Program-made: the position numbers and the translations under genes
Notes under the pieces: generated by a model
Seen by the model: the letters and a program-made list of their open reading frames with translations, nothing else
Told to the model about the DNA's origin: nothing
Databases searched by the model: none
Part shown: positions 8,487 to 16,511 of the stretch, piece by piece
Layout: the number at the start of each line of letters is the position of its first letter
How positions within the stretch are numbered: position 1 is the first letter of the stretch
Assembly: GCA_028695255.1 (NCBI GenBank)
Contig: JAQVJI010000005.1
Coordinates: forward strand, 1-40,199
Reading direction: 5' to 3'
DNA from: Chromatiales bacterium
GTDB taxonomy: Bacteria > Pseudomonadota > Gammaproteobacteria > Ectothiorhodospirales > Ectothiorhodospiraceae
DNA length: 40,199 nt

Positions 8487-9047
8487 ATGTCCAAGCAGAC
8501 CAGATTCATCATGCACACTCAGGCCTTGGTGCTGTTGCTCATGCTGGCCTTCGCCCTGCCTCAGGCGCTGGCGGCCAGCGCGGCGGAGATCGATGCCAAG
8601 GTCGACCAGACGCTGGAGGAGTTCTACCGCCACACCAGCGCCGGCAAGAACCTCGCCGCCAAGGCACAGGGCGTGCTGGTATTCCCCGAGATCGTCAAGG
8701 CCGGCTTCGGTGTCGGCGGCGAATACGGCGAAGGCGCGCTGCGCGTCAAGGGCAAGACGGCCGATTACTACAGCATTGCCTCGGCCTCGATCGGACTCCA
8801 GTTCGGCGCCCAGTTGCGCAGCGTGGTGATCCTGTTCATGACCAAGGACGCCTACGACGGCTTCCGCAACACGGACGGCTGGAAGGCCGGCGTCGACGCC
8901 AGCGTCGCGGTCGCCACGCTCGGTGCCGGCGGCGAAATCTCGTCGGAAACCATCAAGGAACCGGTCATCGGCTTCGTGTTCTCGAACAAGGGCCTGATGT
9001 ACAACCTGACCATCGAAGGTTCGAAGATCACCAAACTCAGCCGCTGA
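8487..9047 (+). CDS. SYLF (YSC84-like) lipid-binding domain protein
   Basis: 186 residues with a Sec signal peptide (hydrophobic LVLLLMLAFALPQALA, cleavage around residue 30). The mature part matches the bacterial SYLF/YSC84 family: AAKAQGVLVFPEIVKAGFGV, GEYGEGALRV, YSIASASIGLQFGAQ and a C-terminal GLMYNLTIEGSKITKL. Members are exported and bind phosphoinositide-like or anionic lipids in vitro; the cellular role in bacteria is unclear. RBS AAGGAGG sits 6 bp before the ATG. The gene stands alone, with the hairpin element before it and a strong terminator after it. Confidence 0.88.
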   Translation: MSKQTRFIMHTQALVLLLMLAFALPQALAASAAEIDAKVDQTLEEFYRHTSAGKNLAAKAQGVLVFPEIVKAGFGVGGEYGEGALRVKGKTADYYSIASASIGLQFGAQLRSVVILFMTKDAYDGFRNTDGWKAGVDASVAVATLGAGGEISSETIKEPVIGFVFSNKGLMYNLTIEGSKITKLSR

Positions 9048-9065
9048 GCTGCCGTTCCCGAACCC

Positions 9066-9101
9066 AAGCCCCCGGCGCCCACGGGCGCCGGGGGCTTTTT
9101 T
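9066..9101 (+). terminator. Rho-independent terminator of the SYLF gene
   Basis: AAGCCCCCGGCGCC pairs with GGCGCCGGGGGCTT around a very short loop and is followed by a run of six T (9096-9101), 19 bp after the stop codon. A canonical intrinsic terminator on the plus strand. Confidence 0.9.
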
Positions 9102-9116
9102 GTGCCCGTAGCGGGA

Positions 9117-9145
9117 TTGTGTTCCGGGCGCGGCGACCCCATTCA
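9117..9145 (+). promoter_or_regulatory. Possible sigma-32-type promoter for hsp20-lon
   Basis: CCCCATTCA at 9137-9145 matches the heat-shock -10 (CCCCATNT) well. The expected -35 position holds only a poor match (TTG at 9117-9119). The position about 60 bp before an Hsp20-lon pair makes heat-shock control plausible, but the weak -35 keeps this tentative. Confidence 0.35.
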
Positions 9146-9205
9146 TAGGCGACGGATCTTTCCGTCCCATACCGTTTTCCCGCGCCCTTCAAGCGGAATT
9201 TACTC

Positions 9206-9604
9206 ATGACCCAACGCGATCTGGAAGCCCTGATGTGGTCCGAGGCCTGCCGCATGCTGGAACGGGCCGAGCGCATGCAGCGCAGCTATTTCCGCCCGCG
9301 GACGCAGCAGGCGTCGGCCTGGGAACCGCCGGTCGACATGTTCGAGACGGAAGATGCGCTGTGGATCGTGGTCGCCATGCCGGGCGTGACGTCCGAAAGT
9401 CTGAGCATACATTTCGATGCGAACGGCCTGCTGGTGCGGGGCGAACGCCGCCTGCCGGTCGCCGCCCATGGCGGCCGGGTACACCGGCTGGAGATCCCGG
9501 CCGGCGGCTTCCAGCGCCGTATCGCGTTGCCGGCAAGACCCTACGAACTCGCCGCGCAGGAATTGCGCGACGGTTGCCTCTACCTTGGCTTGCGCAAACT
9601 CTGA
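9206..9604 (+). CDS. Hsp20/alpha-crystallin family protein, short form
   Basis: 132 residues. The alpha-crystallin domain runs from about 40 to 130: WEPPVDMFETEDALWIVVAM, PGVTSESLSIHFDANGLLV, RGERRLP and the final strand LYLGLRKL. Small heat-shock proteins hold unfolding clients for refolding or degradation. This one ends at the last beta strand and lacks the C-terminal extension with the I-x-I/V motif normally used to build large oligomers. It lies 7 bp upstream of lon, so the two are surely co-transcribed; a client-handover role to Lon is inference. It is clearly different from the second Hsp20 at 29020. Confidence 0.88.
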   Translation: MTQRDLEALMWSEACRMLERAERMQRSYFRPRTQQASAWEPPVDMFETEDALWIVVAMPGVTSESLSIHFDANGLLVRGERRLPVAAHGGRVHRLEIPAGGFQRRIALPARPYELAAQELRDGCLYLGLRKL

Positions 9605-9611
9605 ACGATCC

Positions 9612-12002
9612 ATGAACGACCCGACCGCAAACCCGCCCGCGACCGACCGCGCCGAGACCAAACCGCGCGACGACGTATTGATCCTGCTGCCGGTACGCAA
9701 CACCGTGCTGTTTCCCGAGATGGTGATGCCGCTCGCCGTCGGCCGGCCGCGCTCGGTCGCCGCGGCGCAGGAGGCAGCGCGCCACCAGAAACAGATCGGC
9801 ATCATCATGCAACGCGATCCGCAGCTGGACGAACCCGGCGCCGACGATCTGCACCGCATCGGCACGGTCGCCAACATCCTGCGCTATCTCACGACCGAGG
9901 AGGGCCAGCACCATCTCGTCTGCCAGGGCGTACAGCGTTTCCGCATCGTCGAATTCGTGCAGGACCAGCCGTTCCTCGCGGCACGGGTGGAATACCTGGA
10001 GGAGCCGGTCGCCAGCGGGGCCGCCATCGATGCGCGGCTGCTGACGCTGCGGGAACGCGCCCTGGAGGCCTTGTCGCTGCTGCCGCAGACGCCGCAGGAA
10101 CTGGTCAACACGGTCGGCAACATCGACCTGCCGGGTGTGCTGGCCGACGTGATCGCCGGCTACATGGACATCCGGCCGGAAGAAAAACAACAGGTGCTGG
10201 AGGCACTCGACATCGGCGAACGCATGGACGCGGTGCAGAAATTTCTCGACTATCGCGTCGAGGTATTGAAGCTGTCGCAGAAGATCAGCCAGCGCACCCA
10301 GGAAAGCATGCAGGAGCGCCAGCGCGAGGCCATGCTGCGCGAGCAGATGCGTTCGATCCAGCAGGAACTCGGCGAGGCGGACGAAAAGGCGGAGGAGATC
10401 CGCACGCTCGGCGAAGCGATCGAAAAGGCCGGCATGCCGGAAGAGGTGAAGGCGCACACCGAGCGTGAACTGAAGCGTCTGGAACGCATGTCCGAGGCCT
10501 CGGGCGAGTTCTCGATGGCGCGCACTTACCTCGACTGGCTGATCGATGTGCCGTGGTCGAAGCTGTCCGAAGACAAGCTCGACATCGAGGCCGCGCGCCG
10601 CGTGCTGGACGAGGACCACTACGACCTCGACAAGGTCAAGCGGCGCATTCTCGAACACCTCGCCGTGCACAAACTCAATCCGCAGGGCAAGAGTCCGATC
10701 CTGTGCTTCGTCGGCCCGCCCGGCGTCGGCAAGACCTCGCTCGGCCAGAGCATCGCGCGCGCGATGGGCCGCGAGTTCGTGCGCGCGAGCCTGGGCGGCG
10801 TGCACGACGAGGCCGAGATCCGAGGCCATCGCCGCACCTACATCGGAGCCCTGCCCGGCAACGTCGTGCAGGGCCTGCGCAAGGCCGGCACGCGCAATCC
10901 CGTGTTCATGCTGGACGAGATGGACAAACTCGGCAGCAGCTTCCACGGCGACCCCTCGGCGGCGCTGCTCGAAGTGCTCGATCCGGAACAGAACGCAAGC
11001 TTCCGCGACAATTACCTCGGCGTGCCGCTCGACCTGTCGCAGGTCATGTTCATCGGTACCGCCAACCTGCTGGACAGCATCCCCGGCCCGCTGCGCGACC
11101 GCATGGAAGTCATCGAGCTGCCCGGCTACACGCGCGAGGACAAGATCGAGATCGCACGCCGCTATCTGATCGACCGCCAGCTCGATGCGGCCGGTATCAA
11201 GCCCGGGCAATGTACGCTCACCGACGCAGCGCTCGAACGCATCGTCGCCGATTACACGCGCGAGGCCGGCTGCCGCAACCTGGAGCGCCAGATCGGTGCC
11301 GTCGTGCGCAACGTTGCGGTGCGCATCGCCGAGGGCCGGATCGACGGCGCGCGCATCGATGCCGAGGACGTGCCGACGATCCTTGGCGCGCCGAAGTTCG
11401 AGAACGAACCGGCAATGCGCGTGAGCGTGCCGGGCGTGGCGACGGGTCTGGCCTGGACGCCGGTCGGCGGCGACATCCTGTTCGTCGAGGCCACGCGCAC
11501 GCCCGGCAAGGGCGGGCTGATCCTCACCGGCCAACTCGGCGACGTGATGAAGGAAAGCGCACAGGCCGCGCTGACGCTGATCAAGGCCAACGCCACACGC
11601 CTCGGGCTCGATCCGGCCGGTTTCGAAAAGCAGGACATTCACATCCACGTCCCGGCAGGTGCGATCCCGAAGGACGGTCCGAGCGCCGGCGTGGCACTTT
11701 ACACCACGCTCGTATCGCTGCTGACCGACCGCTGCGTGCGCCCGGACGTGGCGATGACGGGCGAGATCACGCTGCGCGGGTTGGTGCTGCCGGTCGGCGG
11801 CATCAAGGAAAAGGTGCTGGCCGCGCTCGCCGCCGGCATCCGTACGGTGCTGCTGCCCGCCCGCAACCGCAAGGACCTGGAGGACATCCCGGCCAAGGCG
11901 CGCGAACGGCTCGACATCCATTTTGTCGAACGCGTGGACGAGGCCGAAGCGCTGGCGCTGTCATCGGCCGCGCGCGAAACCGAACAGGCGGCCAATCCCT
12001 GA
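9612..12002 (+). CDS. lon: ATP-dependent protease Lon
   Basis: 796 residues from the ATG at 9612; the open frame extends further upstream but overlaps hsp20. N-terminal substrate domain begins LLPVRNTVLFPEMVMPLAVG. A long coiled-coil region (about 200-300) leads to the AAA+ module with Walker A GPPGVGKT (368-375), Walker B VFMLDEMDK and the sensor region. The LonA protease domain carries the Ser-Lys dyad Ser691 (PKDGPSAG) and Lys734 (GGIKEKVLA), 43 residues apart as in the E. coli enzyme. Complete and presumably active. Degrades misfolded and short-lived regulatory proteins in the cytoplasm. Second gene of an hsp20-lon unit, so heat-shock induction is likely. Confidence 0.98.
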   Translation: MNDPTANPPATDRAETKPRDDVLILLPVRNTVLFPEMVMPLAVGRPRSVAAAQEAARHQKQIGIIMQRDPQLDEPGADDLHRIGTVANILRYLTTEEGQHHLVCQGVQRFRIVEFVQDQPFLAARVEYLEEPVASGAAIDARLLTLRERALEALSLLPQTPQELVNTVGNIDLPGVLADVIAGYMDIRPEEKQQVLEALDIGERMDAVQKFLDYRVEVLKLSQKISQRTQESMQERQREAMLREQMRSIQQELGEADEKAEEIRTLGEAIEKAGMPEEVKAHTERELKRLERMSEASGEFSMARTYLDWLIDVPWSKLSEDKLDIEAARRVLDEDHYDLDKVKRRILEHLAVHKLNPQGKSPILCFVGPPGVGKTSLGQSIARAMGREFVRASLGGVHDEAEIRGHRRTYIGALPGNVVQGLRKAGTRNPVFMLDEMDKLGSSFHGDPSAALLEVLDPEQNASFRDNYLGVPLDLSQVMFIGTANLLDSIPGPLRDRMEVIELPGYTREDKIEIARRYLIDRQLDAAGIKPGQCTLTDAALERIVADYTREAGCRNLERQIGAVVRNVAVRIAEGRIDGARIDAEDVPTILGAPKFENEPAMRVSVPGVATGLAWTPVGGDILFVEATRTPGKGGLILTGQLGDVMKESAQAALTLIKANATRLGLDPAGFEKQDIHIHVPAGAIPKDGPSAGVALYTTLVSLLTDRCVRPDVAMTGEITLRGLVLPVGGIKEKVLAALAAGIRTVLLPARNRKDLEDIPAKARERLDIHFVERVDEAEALALSSAARETEQAANP

Positions 12003-12086
12003 GCCACGGGCCTGAGCCACAGGCGATCCGTGGGCAGGGTGTACAATGACGCCCTGTCCCTCCGTTTTTCATCGTGAAGCAAGCCC

Positions 12087-12395
12087 ATGAACCATATCAG
12101 CGACCCCGACCGGACCTATGACGATGCCGCCCATGAGGCGGTGGAGCTCGCCAACCGCCTCGCCGGCCAGGATACGGAGGCCGACCCCTGGGACATCGCC
12201 GACGGCCTGCTGGCCGGCGCCATCCACTACTGGCTCTATTCGCGCCAGCCCTGCGGCAATCCGCACTGCGAGGATTGTTCGGCGTACAGCACGGCGGAAC
12301 TGCGCGTGGCCGAGCTGAAAAAACTGGTCGAGCAACTCGCCTTCAACAGCGACTACTACCACACCCCGCACGACAGCAACGTCGGGCGCGCCTGA
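12087..12395 (+). CDS. Small hypothetical protein with a cysteine cluster
   Basis: 102 residues, no family recognised. N-terminal half is acidic and helical (DAAHEAVELANRLAGQ; DPWDIADGLLAGAIHYWLYS), then a cluster Cys56-x4-Cys61-x2-Cys64 (QPCGNPHCEDC) that could hold a metal ion, then an amphipathic helix (ELRVAELKKLVEQLAF). No signal peptide or membrane segment. A -10-like TACAAT (12042-12047) lies 40 bp upstream, without a clear -35. Codon use and GC content match the neighbours, so it is probably a real gene. It ends about 40 bp before a REP pair. Confidence 0.7.
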   Translation: MNHISDPDRTYDDAAHEAVELANRLAGQDTEADPWDIADGLLAGAIHYWLYSRQPCGNPHCEDCSAYSTAELRVAELKKLVEQLAFNSDYYHTPHDSNVGRA

Positions 12396-12433
12396 AACGC
12401 GTATCCATGCGCACACCGGCGGCGATCAGATCA

Positions 12434-12522
12434 TCGTAGGAGCCCGGCCCTCCGGGCGATTCGGGATCGAACGGAGACGCCGTGCCCACGACGCCATCGC
12501 CCGGAGGGCCGGGCTCCTACGA
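12434..12522. repeat. REPIN: inverted pair of GTAGGAGC-type REP sequences
   Basis: A 26-bp arm at 12434-12459 is repeated exactly, inverted, at 12497-12522, separated by 37 bp. Each arm has the head GTAGGAGC followed by an internal CCGG-CCCT-CCGG hairpin, the architecture of REP sequences mobilised in trans by REP-associated tyrosine transposases. It sits between two convergent genes, the usual place for such elements, and could act as a two-way terminator. Confidence 0.8.
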
Positions 12523-12536
12523 CACGAGAGAATGCG

Positions 12537-12791
12537 TCAGGCCAGAAAGGCCTTGATGATGAGGGCCACGATACCGCCGATCACCACGCCCATCATCCAC
12601 TTCAGCACCGCCAGTTCGGTGCGGATGGGCGACAGTTCCCGCTCGAGCGCGGCATCCAGATCGGCCTTGGTGACGAGTTGGTCCTGCGCCTCGGCGATGA
12701 CGCGCACGACCGCCTCGGCCTGATCCGGCGGAATGCCCGCAGCCTTGAGTCTGTCGACGAGTTTGAGGGTATCGAAAGTGACGGTCGTCAT
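12537..12791 (-). CDS. DUF1640-like coiled-coil membrane protein
   Basis: 84 residues. FDTLKLVDRLKAAGIPPDQA and QAEAVVRVIAEAQDQLVTK are typical of the DUF1640/CCDC90-like family. A coiled coil (about 25-65) is followed by one C-terminal membrane helix (WMMGVVIGGIVALIIKAF). The expected orientation is a cytoplasmic coiled coil with a tail anchor. Family members are small, widespread in proteobacteria and without firm function; the eukaryotic relatives include the mitochondrial calcium uniporter regulator. Monocistronic, upstream of the porin terminator region. Confidence 0.8.
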   Translation of the reverse strand: MTTVTFDTLKLVDRLKAAGIPPDQAEAVVRVIAEAQDQLVTKADLDAALERELSPIRTELAVLKWMMGVVIGGIVALIIKAFLA

Positions 12792-12864
12792 GGGGCAAGT
12801 TTAGCAGAAAGGAGCCCATCCGCCGACGATTGGACTCTTGTACCGCATTTCGATTCCGCAACGA

Positions 12865-12890
12865 GAAAGGGCGCCCGAAGGCGCCCTTTC
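12865..12890 (-). terminator. Intrinsic terminator of the porin gene
   Basis: GAAAGGGCGCC (12865-12875) and GGCGCCCTTTC (12880-12890) form an 11-bp perfect stem. On the minus strand the loop is TTCG, a very stable tetraloop, 30 bp after the porin stop. The T-run after the stem is short (TTTC within the stem end), so the efficiency is uncertain. Confidence 0.75.
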
Positions 12891-12919
12891 CTTGCTTCCC
12901 TGCGATCCGAAAATCTGGA

Positions 12920-13945
12920 TCAGAACTTGTGCACAATGCCGAAGCTCAAGCCAGAAGCGGTTTCACCGCCCGCGGCGGTCACCGCCTTGCCAAAGCCGCC
13001 GTTACCCAGCCGATAATTACCCATATCGTCGTTGTCAACAGCTGCATACACAGCGTACATTTCGGTGCGCTTGGAGAAGTTGTGACCCACGCCGATCGCG
13101 TACATGGTGGCGCCGTCTTCAGTGGTCAACTCATCCGCCTGACCGAACGCAGCAGCCAGATAGGTGGCACCCATCTTGAACTTGCCGCCCAAGTAGAAGG
13201 CATTGCGATCATTGGCGCCATCATCGGCATTTTCGAACACGCCGCCAATCGTGAAATCGCCGAAGCTATAGCTCGCACCGACCTTCATGCCCGTAACGTC
13301 GTCGCCGCCAGCACCCATCTCGTTGAGGCTTTCATACGCCATCGTCAGGTACAACGGACCGGCACTATAAGACACATTGGCGCTGTAGGCATTCTTGTCG
13401 TTGGCGGTCGCCGAAGGCATGTCATCGGCCAGGTCGGTCACGTAAGCCAGCGCGAAGCTCAGGCCGCCCATGTTCGGACTCAGGTAGGCGATAGCGCGGG
13501 GAGCACGGTTATCAAGAACGCGAAAACCGGTGGTCACCCCGCCGATATAGCCAATGACGGTGTTGTAGTCGCCGATCTTGTCGCCGAAAACGTCAATCTT
13601 GCCGGTAGACATCTTGTAGGGTGTGTCGTGGCGACCCATCACGGCCGTACCCCAGCCGCCGGCCAGACCGACGAAGCTGTTGCGGGTGGCCAGCTGGCCG
13701 CCGCCGCCGGTCAGGTCGGCGCCGGACTCGATCTGCCAGATGGCCTTCAGGCCATTGCCCAGGTCCTCGGAGCCCTTGAAGCCCAGACGCGAGGAGTTGG
13801 AGGAGAGCTGGTGAGAGCTGTTGTCACCGCTGTCCACGAAATCCAGAGAAACGTGGGCGACGCCGTAAATCTGAGTGTCGGCCAGGGCGGCGGCCGGAGC
13901 GGCCAGCGCGGCTGCAACCGCAATAGCAAGGACTTTCTTGTTCAT
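12920..13945 (-). CDS. Outer-membrane porin (Gram-negative trimeric porin family)
   Basis: 341 residues with a clear signal peptide (MNKKVLAIAVAAALAAPAAA, cleavage after ALA). Mature start DTQIYGVAHVSLDF, then alternating beta strands, SRLGFKGSEDLGNGLKAIWQ, the typical GGGGQLATRNSFVGLAGGWG segment and the loop-3 region beginning GRHDTPYK. It ends with YSFG...FGIVHKF, with the terminal Phe required for insertion by BAM. Length and strand pattern fit a 16-stranded general porin, forming passive channels for small solutes. A sharp promoter and a leader hairpin lie upstream and a terminator downstream, consistent with a highly expressed single gene. Confidence 0.92.
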   Translation of the reverse strand: MNKKVLAIAVAAALAAPAAALADTQIYGVAHVSLDFVDSGDNSSHQLSSNSSRLGFKGSEDLGNGLKAIWQIESGADLTGGGGQLATRNSFVGLAGGWGTAVMGRHDTPYKMSTGKIDVFGDKIGDYNTVIGYIGGVTTGFRVLDNRAPRAIAYLSPNMGGLSFALAYVTDLADDMPSATANDKNAYSANVSYSAGPLYLTMAYESLNEMGAGGDDVTGMKVGASYSFGDFTIGGVFENADDGANDRNAFYLGGKFKMGATYLAAAFGQADELTTEDGATMYAIGVGHNFSKRTEMYAVYAAVDNDDMGNYRLGNGGFGKAVTAAGGETASGLSFGIVHKF

Positions 13946-14331
13946 TCGTCAAACTCCCAGGAAGTTGTACACACTGTGGTCACGGAAAGCCATGGTCATG
14001 CAAATGACCCTGTTTTTATAACCCGACAGCTGGCCACGCGCAAGCTTTTTTCTGCAAAAAAGTCACACCAGAGGCCAGGTACTGTCCCTTTTCCACAACA
14101 CGCAGGCGTCCCGGCAGATGAAAATCCGGCCACAAACGATTCAATGTGGCACAAAATATACATTAAATACAATAAGCTATGATGGTTGACGCAGGAATGA
14201 TCGGCCATCGCGACGATTGGCGACGATTGGCGACGATATTGGGAGCGCAGCTGTTGTCTGTATGCAACAATTCACTCCCACGCCACACCTGACCTGCCAA
14301 CGGCGCATGCCGCGATGGCATCGACAGTCCC
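13946..14331. other. Intergenic region carrying the porin leader and promoter
   Basis: 386 bp without a convincing gene, markedly AT-richer than its surroundings. It holds the porin RBS (CTGGGAG, minus strand), a 6-bp stem with GCAA loop at 13994-14009, the promoter at 14015-14043 with A/T tracts just upstream, an AT-rich stretch at about 14145-14185, and 10-bp direct repeats (CGACGATTGG at 14211-14220 and 14221-14230, partial third copy to 14240). Short ORFs here lack RBS and coding character. Confidence 0.6.
14015..14043 (-). promoter_or_regulatory. Sigma-70 promoter of the porin gene
   Basis: On the minus strand, TTGCGC (14038-14043) and TATAAA (14015-14020) are separated by exactly 17 bp. 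Upstream A/T tracts (about 14044-14060) could serve as an UP element. Transcription should begin near 14008, giving a leader of about 62 nt that opens with the 13994-14009 stem-loop. Confidence 0.7.
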
Positions 14332-16368
14332 TCAGGAACACGGCCCCTCGGCATAACCCGGCGCATCGCAGATCGCCGCATTGCCCGGGTCCGACAGTGC
14401 TTCGAGATGCGCCGTACGCGCCTGCCCGATGCTTCCGCGCACAGCGACGGGCGCCATGTTGACGCTCAGCGGCGTCGGATCACGGCTCAGGCGCAGCTCA
14501 TACAACACCTTGTACGCGAACACGCGACGCACGTATTCGCGCGTTTCACCGAAAGGGATGAGTTCCGCCCAGACATCGGCCGGCACCTCGCCGTCGGTCG
14601 GCAACCACGAGCGTACCCGCGCGGCGCCGGCGTTGTAGGCCGCCGTCGCCAACATGGCGTGACCCTCGAACTCGTCCAGATTGCGGCGCAGATAATAGGT
14701 GCCGATACGAATGTTGCGCGCCGGATCCAGCAGTTCGCGGGGATTGGATACGCTCAACCCGACATGGCGGGCCATCGCGCGACCGGTGGCCGGCATCAGT
14801 TGCATCAGGCCCAGGGCACCGGCGGAGGAACGTGCATCCTGCATGAATGCACTCTCCTGCCGCAGAATCGCGAAGGGCCAGGCCGGATTGAGGCCCTGGC
14901 GGGAGGCCTCCGTGCGCACGAGGTTCTCGTGCGCGATCGGGAACCGCAGATCGATATCGTCGAACTGGCGTGCCCGTGCCGCCGTGAAGATCGCCCGGTC
15001 GTGCCAGCCCCAGATGGCGGCCAGCAATGCTGCGGCCTCCATGTCTGCGGCATCGAGCTGTCGCAGCACGTAATCCCATTCGCGCCGCGCTTCGGTCGTC
15101 CTTCCAAGATGGAGCAGTTCGCGCGCCCGGCGCATGCCGGGTTTCTGCTCCAGTATCTCGACCCGCCACACGGCAGGATTCGTCGCCCGGTGCGCGATGC
15201 GGTAGGGACGCCCGAGTCGGTCGGCCGCCAGAAACCCATAGAAATTGCGTTCGTCCGCCACCTGCGCAAACAGCTCGCGGGCGCTCGCCGCGTGCCCCGA
15301 GGCCTCCAGCGCACGCGCCTGCCAGTAGCGCCAGCCTTCCTCGGACCGAGTCTGGTCATCCATGGCCGCCACCGCCGCGGCAACTGCGGACCAGTCCTGT
15401 GCAGCCAGCCCGGCACGCACCTGCCATTGCCGCAGTTGTGCGTCGAACGCCTGTGCCGGCAGTTTCTCCAACCGTCCCAGCGCATCCGGGTGTCCCCGCA
15501 CGGCCAGCCGCAGTGCGATCTCCCGCTCGACCACGGCACGATCCTGCGGCGTCAGGCGGAACCCGGCGCCACGCGCATCCCATATCTGCGCGGCAAGCGC
15601 CGGGTCGCGGCGCGACAGACGGACGAGGCCATGCGTCAGCGCCGTTCCGGCCATCGCGTGCGCCCGCGCGTCCCATTTCACTTGCGACAGACGCTCGGGA
15701 TCGTGATGCAGTTCCAGCCAGCGATCCGCCCACGCGCGCTCGGCGGCGGGCAGGTCCCGGCGCAGGAAGCCCGCCAGCGCGGTCTGACTCTGCTCCAGCG
15801 CGAGACGGAAACGGCCCCATGCCAGATCGGCGGTCAGACGCCCGCTCTTGCGCCAGGCATCGAACACCGGATCGCAGGCATTCGGCAACGAACGACCGGT
15901 CAGCCAGAACGCGTCCAGATCCTCGAGCGCCTGGTCGCGCTGGCCGGTCTCCAGCAGCGCACGGCGGCGCAGGCAGGCGGCAGCCGGCGAGGCATCGTTT
16001 GTCTGATAGGCGAGAAATTCGCGCCAGCGCTTCTCGCGTGCCAGGCGATCCAGCCATGCCGAACGCAGACGGTCGGCCAGCAGCGACCCTTCGTGATCGC
16101 GCAGGAAGCGGTCGACTTCCGCCATCGACGCACTGGACAGCCGTGCGTCCAACTCGGCATGCACGAGATAGGGGTGAAGCGGATAGTCGCGGAGTTCGGC
16201 AAGACGACGTTCGAAACCCTGCCGATCCTTGCGTTGCAGGGCCGCCTCCGCCTCCACGAACAGCTTGCGCAGGGCCTCGTCCGAGCGTTGCGGCACGGCG
16301 GCTGCCACCGTGTTCGCAAGGACGGAGAGCGACGCCAGAATGACGAGCACGCGCAGCAAAGCAGACAT
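14332..16368 (-). CDS. slt: Soluble lytic murein transglycosylase (Slt70 type)
   Basis: 678 residues, close to the E. coli Slt70 length plus a longer tail. Signal peptide (about 1-23), then a long superhelical alpha-domain (about 30-460, rich in short helical repeats such as RDYPLHPYLVHAELDARL), a linker domain, and the C-terminal lysozyme-like catalytic domain: FAILRQESAFMQDARSSAGA with catalytic Glu505, GLMQLMPATGRAMA and ATAAYNAGAARV. It cleaves the MurNAc-GlcNAc bond of periplasmic peptidoglycan, forming 1,6-anhydro ends. RBS GGAGAT is well placed before the ATG at 16368. Confidence 0.95.
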   Translation of the reverse strand: MSALLRVLVILASLSVLANTVAAAVPQRSDEALRKLFVEAEAALQRKDRQGFERRLAELRDYPLHPYLVHAELDARLSSASMAEVDRFLRDHEGSLLADRLRSAWLDRLAREKRWREFLAYQTNDASPAAACLRRRALLETGQRDQALEDLDAFWLTGRSLPNACDPVFDAWRKSGRLTADLAWGRFRLALEQSQTALAGFLRRDLPAAERAWADRWLELHHDPERLSQVKWDARAHAMAGTALTHGLVRLSRRDPALAAQIWDARGAGFRLTPQDRAVVEREIALRLAVRGHPDALGRLEKLPAQAFDAQLRQWQVRAGLAAQDWSAVAAAVAAMDDQTRSEEGWRYWQARALEASGHAASARELFAQVADERNFYGFLAADRLGRPYRIAHRATNPAVWRVEILEQKPGMRRARELLHLGRTTEARREWDYVLRQLDAADMEAAALLAAIWGWHDRAIFTAARARQFDDIDLRFPIAHENLVRTEASRQGLNPAWPFAILRQESAFMQDARSSAGALGLMQLMPATGRAMARHVGLSVSNPRELLDPARNIRIGTYYLRRNLDEFEGHAMLATAAYNAGAARVRSWLPTDGEVPADVWAELIPFGETREYVRRVFAYKVLYELRLSRDPTPLSVNMAPVAVRGSIGQARTAHLEALSDPGNAAICDAPGYAEGPCS

Positions 16369-16511
16369 CGAATCAAATCTCCATTACCCGGCACGGTTCC
16401 CCGCATCCACCCCGTGGGACGAAGAATCCGGATTTCTTGAGAATTTACTTTAGATTGCACCTGCAACGCGCGCAATGAAAATCCGGAAACGCGGACATCA
16501 TCAGTGTTTCC

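Noticed and set aside
9204-11921. Long minus-strand frame opposite hsp20 and lon
   Set aside because: Antisense shadow of lon, which has complete catalytic motifs.
14070-14100. GGGACAGTACC-like fragment in the porin upstream region as a mobile-element end
   Set aside because: Only a short similarity in flavour to transposase-linked repeats, without an inverted partner.
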